The translations under genes were made by a program, and so were the position numbers. This document shows positions 59,910 to 64,000 of a stretch of DNA of 64,000 nt, piece after piece (the first letter of the stretch is position 1; each line of letters starts with the position of its first letter). The notes below the pieces were generated by a model. It saw only the letters and a list, made by a program, of their open reading frames with translations. It did no database searches and was not told the origin of the DNA. This DNA comes from Shewanella canadensis (lineage in GTDB: Bacteria; Pseudomonadota; Gammaproteobacteria; Enterobacterales; Shewanellaceae): the NCBI RefSeq assembly GCF_003966225.1, contig NZ_RXNU01000006.1:62001-126000 (forward strand), read 5' to 3'.

Positions 59910-61852
59910 TGGCTGAGCATGACTTGTTAACTACAGACACTACAGCCAAAGCGAACGTCGATAAGCTAGTCACCGAGCATTTAGATATCTGGACGACTGC
60001 CATCGAGCAAAAGTCAGCATCAGGCCGTGGTTCATCTAAGAAGTTTTCACTGCATGGCATCAAAAAGCTACGTGAACTGATTTTAGAACTCGCCGTGCGC
60101 GGTAAGCTAGTTCCACAAGATGAGAAAGACGAACCTGCATCAGTCTTGCTTGAACGTATTGCCGCTGAAAAAGCGCAACTGGTGAAAGACAAGAAGATTA
60201 AAAAACCGAAAGCCTTGCCTGAAATTAGCGACGATGAAAAGCCGTTTGATTTGCCGAAAGGTTGGGAGTGGATTCGATTAGGTGACTACGCACAAATATT
60301 CTCCGGCAATGCTTTTAAAAGTGGTGATTTCTCATCAGAGGTAGGTGTTAAGTCAATTAAAATTACCAACGCAGGTGTAGGCAATTTAATTGAAACAGAT
60401 GAATACTTACCAAAAGAGTTTTTGGATTTATACAGTTCATTCAGTGTAAAAAAAGATGACCTAATACTCGCTTTAACACGTCCGTATATCTCCGATGGGT
60501 TAAAGGTAAGTATGTGTCCTCAGAGTTACCACAACTCATTACTTAATCAGCGTGTGGCAGCTATTCGAGCATATGTGAATCCTGAGTTCGCTTTTTTTAT
60601 GTTACGTAGTCCTTATGTTTTAAATACATATAAAAATCGTTTCAGTGGTAGCGGGTTGCAACCAAACTTAAAAATGAGTGATGTAACAGACCTTCTAATA
60701 CCTATTTGTTCTGAACAAGAACAACATCGCATCGTCGCTAAAGTCGATGAGCTGATGAGTTTATGTGATGCCCTAGAAGCGCAAACAGAAGCGAGCTTAG
60801 TTGCACACCAAACCTTAGTGGAAACCTTACTCGGGGCATTACTGCTGCCTTCTGCTCATAAAGAGAACACTAACAGCGAAAACAAGGCTAGCGATGCAAT
60901 TATTGATGCAACTAGCAGTGCAAACAGCCCTGCGCAAGTCAGCAGCCTTGAGCATGCCGTTGAAAACAGCCCTGAGCGAACTGTTGCAAATAGCTTTGAG
61001 CAATCTCTTACTCATAGCTTTGCAAAGGACTGGCAGCGCGTTGCCGAACACTTCGATACGCTATTCACCACCAGCGCCAGTATCGACACCCTAAAACAAA
61101 CCATCCTACAACTCGCCGTCATGGGCAAGCTGGTGGAACAAGACGACAATGACGAACCAGCAGACAAGTTACTAGAGCGGATCAAAGCAGATAAAACACA
61201 GTTGATCGCAGACAAGAAAATAAAAAAACAATCTGCAGTAGAAGCAATTGGTGAAATTGCAGCTTTACCAAACTCATGGCTACAGATTGTTGTGCAAGAC
61301 TTTGCAGATATTCGATTAGGCAGTACCCCCAGTAGAGCTGAATCATCATTTTGGCGTGGAGATATAGCTTGGGTAAGTTCAGGAGAAGTTGCTGGGAATA
61401 TTATTAAAGATACTTCCGAAAAAATAACTCAACGGGGCTTTAATAATTCAAGTACTTCAATGATACCTAAACGAAGCTTACTAATGGCGATTATTGGGCA
61501 AGGCAAAACAAGAGGTCAAACTGCTTTACTTGGAATTGATGCGTGTACAAATCAAAATGTGGCAGCATTTGTTTTTAATGAAAAGCAGGTTGTGCCAGAG
61601 TTTGTTTGGATGTGGGCGCAAAGCAAATATGAAGCTCATCGCGGTGACGGTAGAGGAGGTGCTCAACCTGCTTTGAATGGAAAAATAGTACGTAGCTTTA
61701 GGTTTCCACTCCCACCGTATGATGAACAAAAACGTATCGTCGCTAAAGTCGATGAGCTAATGGTACTTTGCGACCAACTTAAAGCCCGTTTAACTGATGC
61801 CCAAACCACCCAACTTAACCTCACCGACGCCATTGTCGAACAGGCTGTTTAA
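59909..61852 (+). CDS. hsdS: Type I specificity subunit S
   Basis: 647 residues, long for the family. Two target-recognition domains: TRD1 about 115-275 (LPKGWEWIRLGDYAQIFSGN) and TRD2 about 445-605 (LPNSWLQIVVQDFADIRLGS). Each is preceded by a conserved helical unit: LRELILELAVRGKLVPQDEK near 55, and the second copy, LKQTILQLAVMGKLVEQDDN, in the middle. Each is followed by RIVAKVDELMSLCDAL or RIVAKVDELMVLCDQL. A linker of about 70 residues rich in Ser, Ala and Glu separates the halves. TRDs read the two half-sites. The ATPase gene begins 2 nt after the stop. Confidence 0.95.
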   Translation: MAEHDLLTTDTTAKANVDKLVTEHLDIWTTAIEQKSASGRGSSKKFSLHGIKKLRELILELAVRGKLVPQDEKDEPASVLLERIAAEKAQLVKDKKIKKPKALPEISDDEKPFDLPKGWEWIRLGDYAQIFSGNAFKSGDFSSEVGVKSIKITNAGVGNLIETDEYLPKEFLDLYSSFSVKKDDLILALTRPYISDGLKVSMCPQSYHNSLLNQRVAAIRAYVNPEFAFFMLRSPYVLNTYKNRFSGSGLQPNLKMSDVTDLLIPICSEQEQHRIVAKVDELMSLCDALEAQTEASLVAHQTLVETLLGALLLPSAHKENTNSENKASDAIIDATSSANSPAQVSSLEHAVENSPERTVANSFEQSLTHSFAKDWQRVAEHFDTLFTTSASIDTLKQTILQLAVMGKLVEQDDNDEPADKLLERIKADKTQLIADKKIKKQSAVEAIGEIAALPNSWLQIVVQDFADIRLGSTPSRAESSFWRGDIAWVSSGEVAGNIIKDTSEKITQRGFNNSSTSMIPKRSLLMAIIGQGKTRGQTALLGIDACTNQNVAAFVFNEKQVVPEFVWMWAQSKYEAHRGDGRGGAQPALNGKIVRSFRFPLPPYDEQKRIVAKVDELMVLCDQLKARLTDAQTTQLNLTDAIVEQAV

Positions 61853-61854
61853 TC

Positions 61855-63501
61855 ATGGAAAGCAATAAAAAGTTAGACGTTATATTTTGTGAGAGTAAAG
61901 GGGTTACTGCTTCACCTCTTGGTGGTCAGGTATTGGTCAGGCAGTCAAGTGATTGGAATGACTTTGGTTACAATATTAACGCTACTTACGAATTGTGTAT
62001 GTGGGACTGTAAAACGGTCTTGAAAGGTGACTTATTAATCGGTTTTTTACCGTTAGCCAAAAATAAATCTGACTTAGAAAGTATGGATAAAGAACAATGG
62101 GAACTGCTCAGTAACATTGATAAAGCATTAAAATATAAAAGTAATGGTGAGGATTTTACCTTTTTCACTCATTTCCCTAACTTGCAAGAATATAGAAAAG
62201 TAGTTCTTAAACTAGGCGTAAAAGATACAGAATTATTTTTGAAATCAATGAATAACGTATTGCTCTCCGCCAACTTTTCATCCCCTAAAGGCCTATACGA
62301 AAAGGTGCTTACTTCTGTAGCTTTTAGTCGTGCTTTTATGCGTAAATCTGAGTCTTTTTTCGCTTTTCATAATGCAGAGTCAATTATTAAAGGAATTGAG
62401 TTAGAAAACTACTCAGCAATTTCAAATTCATTTAGCTTAGAGTTTAAATTAAATGGTTTTAAAAACAGCCATTTAATTGACTTTAATTTTGATGGCAAGG
62501 CACTGATTCCAAGTCGAATAAGTGTACTTATTGGAAAGAATGGGTTAGGAAAAAGCCAAAGTTTAAACAAGTTATGTCGAGCACTCTTGAGAAGACCTGA
62601 GCCAGATACAACTACAATATCGACAAACGATAACCTCTTAAAACAACCAATGATAAATCGACTATTAGCACTAGTGAGCCCCGGTGAGGCAAGCTCGACA
62701 TTCCCAGGTGAATATGCAAATAGCCAAAAGTTGTTTTATCGGAAGATTGATTTAAACAGTTCTTCAGCTTCTAACAATAAATCCATAGGGGATTTATTTG
62801 AACAACTGCTGAGAAGCGAAAGTTATATTAGAAAGACCTACCGTATTGATATATTTAAAGAGGCGTTGTCAAAAGCTATCGATGTTCAATCATTGTTTTT
62901 AAAAATAACTGATACTTACTATATTCCTGTAAAGAACTTAAATTTTGTGGATGGCTTTACCGAACAGGGCTTGAAAATTGCTGAACTCGTTAAGGGCTGT
63001 AAGCAACCAGTCGTTAAAGTAGGTGATGAATATTACGATTTAAGTAGTGGGCAATTAACATTTTTTCAATTTGCCTTGCAGTGCTGCTTATACATTGAGA
63101 ATGGGACTCTTATTGTTTTAGATGAGCCTGAAACCCATATGCATCCTAATTTTATTGGTGAATTTGTGGAACTATTAGATTACCTGATAGAGCACACTGG
63201 TTCATTTGCCGTTATAGCGACTCACTCGCCTTACTTTGTTAGGGAGGTAGGCCGCAAGCAGGTTCATATTTTCTCATCTAATGATGGGGGTATTGATATA
63301 CAAATACCTAGGTTAAGAACATTTGGTGCTGATATTGAGTCTATATCCCAGTTCGTTTTTAATGAAGATGTTGAAAATCGCTTAACAGATAAAATCTTTA
63401 AAAAAATTAAACACAGAACATTCGAATCTGTTGCAGATGAGTTGGGCGTTGAATTGTCATTAGGTGCACTAATGGATTTGAAATCTAGGTTTGAGGATTA
63501 G
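61855..63501 (+). CDS. ABC/AAA-type ATPase, PtuA-like defence protein
   Basis: 548 residues. An N-terminal domain of about 190 residues without a recognised fold, then an SMC/ABC-like nucleotide-binding domain. Walker A is GKNGLGKS (227-234), the signature is LSSGQ (396-400), Walker B is VLDEPETHMHP (421-431), and the switch His457 lies in ATHSPYF. The region between Walker A and signature (about 160 residues) is the regulatory insertion typical of OLD/PtuA/RloC-type ATPases. There is no TOPRIM domain. It starts 2 nt after hsdS and ends 2 nt before an HNH gene. ATPase plus HNH is the Septu (PtuA-PtuB) arrangement; RloC- or retron-associated versions are alternatives. Confidence 0.83.
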   Translation: MESNKKLDVIFCESKGVTASPLGGQVLVRQSSDWNDFGYNINATYELCMWDCKTVLKGDLLIGFLPLAKNKSDLESMDKEQWELLSNIDKALKYKSNGEDFTFFTHFPNLQEYRKVVLKLGVKDTELFLKSMNNVLLSANFSSPKGLYEKVLTSVAFSRAFMRKSESFFAFHNAESIIKGIELENYSAISNSFSLEFKLNGFKNSHLIDFNFDGKALIPSRISVLIGKNGLGKSQSLNKLCRALLRRPEPDTTTISTNDNLLKQPMINRLLALVSPGEASSTFPGEYANSQKLFYRKIDLNSSSASNNKSIGDLFEQLLRSESYIRKTYRIDIFKEALSKAIDVQSLFLKITDTYYIPVKNLNFVDGFTEQGLKIAELVKGCKQPVVKVGDEYYDLSSGQLTFFQFALQCCLYIENGTLIVLDEPETHMHPNFIGEFVELLDYLIEHTGSFAVIATHSPYFVREVGRKQVHIFSSNDGGIDIQIPRLRTFGADIESISQFVFNEDVENRLTDKIFKKIKHRTFESVADELGVELSLGALMDLKSRFED

Positions 63502-63503
63502 CT

Positions 63504-64000
63504 ATGAAGAAGCTAACTCCTGTTATAGTTAACGACCTCAGGTATTTAGACGAGTTAGCTGAAAATGACAGCCTTCATAAAACGACCTTTCCGGAGCTGA
63601 GAGACCAAAAGCAAGTCTTGATACAAGCATACAATGACTATGTAGTGAATTGCGGAAATCCTTGGTCGATAGCTGTCCCTGCAATAAATGACAAATTAAA
63701 GTCTGGATTACTTAGTCATTATTCATCGCCACCGGTATCAATCGACTATTTAGATAGAATTAAAGATTCTTCACCTGATGTTTGTCCTATGTGTGGTGGT
63801 TTTAAGCCGTTTACTCGTGACCACATTCTTCCTAAATCGGACTACCAAGCATGGGCTATTTTCTCTAAAAATTTGGTTCCTGCATGTGACTGTAATCTGA
63901 AGCGTGGTACTGCACTAAAGGGCAACATAGCTACACAAGCTAGAGTCTTGCATCCGTATTTTGATGATGTATTAGCTGATAGGTTACTTAGTTGCAAAAT
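63504..64000 (+). CDS. HNH nuclease, PtuB-like (3' end outside window)
   Basis: The first 165 codons are visible. After a helical N-terminus of about 90 residues comes an HNH/zinc-finger unit: Cys94 and Cys97 (CPMCGG), the catalytic Asp106-His107 in RDHILPKSDYQAW, Asn123-Leu in FSKNLVPAC, and Cys128, Cys130 and Asn131 in CDCNLKRGTALKG. The DH-lLPKS-y motif and the NLVPAC--CN-kK pattern are those of the PtuB/TIGR02646 type of HNH proteins. It is 2 nt after the ATPase stop, so both proteins should be made together. Nuclease activity is inferred from residues. Confidence 0.8.
   Translation, partial: MKKLTPVIVNDLRYLDELAENDSLHKTTFPELRDQKQVLIQAYNDYVVNCGNPWSIAVPAINDKLKSGLLSHYSSPPVSIDYLDRIKDSSPDVCPMCGGFKPFTRDHILPKSDYQAWAIFSKNLVPACDCNLKRGTALKGNIATQARVLHPYFDDVLADRLLSCK

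Noticed and set aside
61855..63501. ATPase as an OLD-family nuclease (Gabija GajA type)
   Set aside because: No TOPRIM domain after the ATPase part; the protein ends about 90 residues past the switch His, and the partner is HNH, not a UvrD helicase.

Overview
The window looks like chromosomal DNA of a marine gammaproteobacterium, most likely Shewanella or a close relative. This is inferred from the gene families: many outer-membrane barrels, several diguanylate cyclases, a GltS carrier, a PepSY/DUF3649/DUF3325 iron operon, LpxR, NnrU and the short protein RsmS. Gene density is high, operons are short, and most starts have a clear Shine-Dalgarno sequence.

Layout of the core (1-54.5 kb). 1-586 is the 5' end of a SulP permease. 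1073-2521 is an ECF sigma factor with a membrane anti-sigma-like partner whose 5' end has been tandemly duplicated. 2570-9875 holds an AlkD-like repair protein, a tricorn-type protease, a surface barrel, a lipoprotein and a disrupted subtilase-propeptide-like ORF. 10548-12870 is a Fur-boxed iron-related membrane operon. 13.5-17 kb has a hibernation factor, a Kef-type antiporter with its flavodoxin-like partner, and a divergent CsrA paralogue. 17.3-25.1 kb has PhnA, YaiI, psuK-psuG, a DAACS symporter, a hemerythrin-GGDEF cyclase and GltS. 25.3-33 kb has NUDIX, a TrmK-like methyltransferase, small conserved proteins, a binding-protein-like gene, a bicupin, an SDR/HxlR divergent pair and a PAS-GGDEF cyclase. 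33-41.5 kb is mostly secreted and outer-membrane proteins. 41.6-49.2 kb has an orphan prepilin and a three-gene signalling module (hybrid histidine kinase, GGDEF response regulator, second response regulator). 49.3-54.3 kb has LpxR, Ohr/DoxX behind palindromic operator-like sites, a second orphan prepilin and NnrU.

Accessory region (54.54 kb to the end). At 54544-54559 there is a 16-bp copy of the 3' end of tmRNA (ssrA, minus strand), followed on the left by a tmRNA-type terminator. This is the classic attachment-site scar of an integrative element. Everything to its right is a visibly AT-richer genomic island: a single-HKD phospholipase-D-like protein, then hsdR, hsdM, hsdS, an ABC/AAA-type ATPase and an HNH nuclease cut by the window end. 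The last four genes overlap or are 2 nt apart. The ATPase-HNH pair has the architecture of the Septu (PtuA-PtuB) defence pair and is wired into a type I restriction-modification operon. It is the most interesting system here.

Non-coding structure is rich: 15-copy and 5-copy ACTTCCT heptamer arrays, a 68-bp duplication carrying a REP-like palindrome, dispersed ATACC-GATT-GGTAT palindromes next to gene ends, 16-bp tandem repeats, and several G8-G10 tracts between genes.
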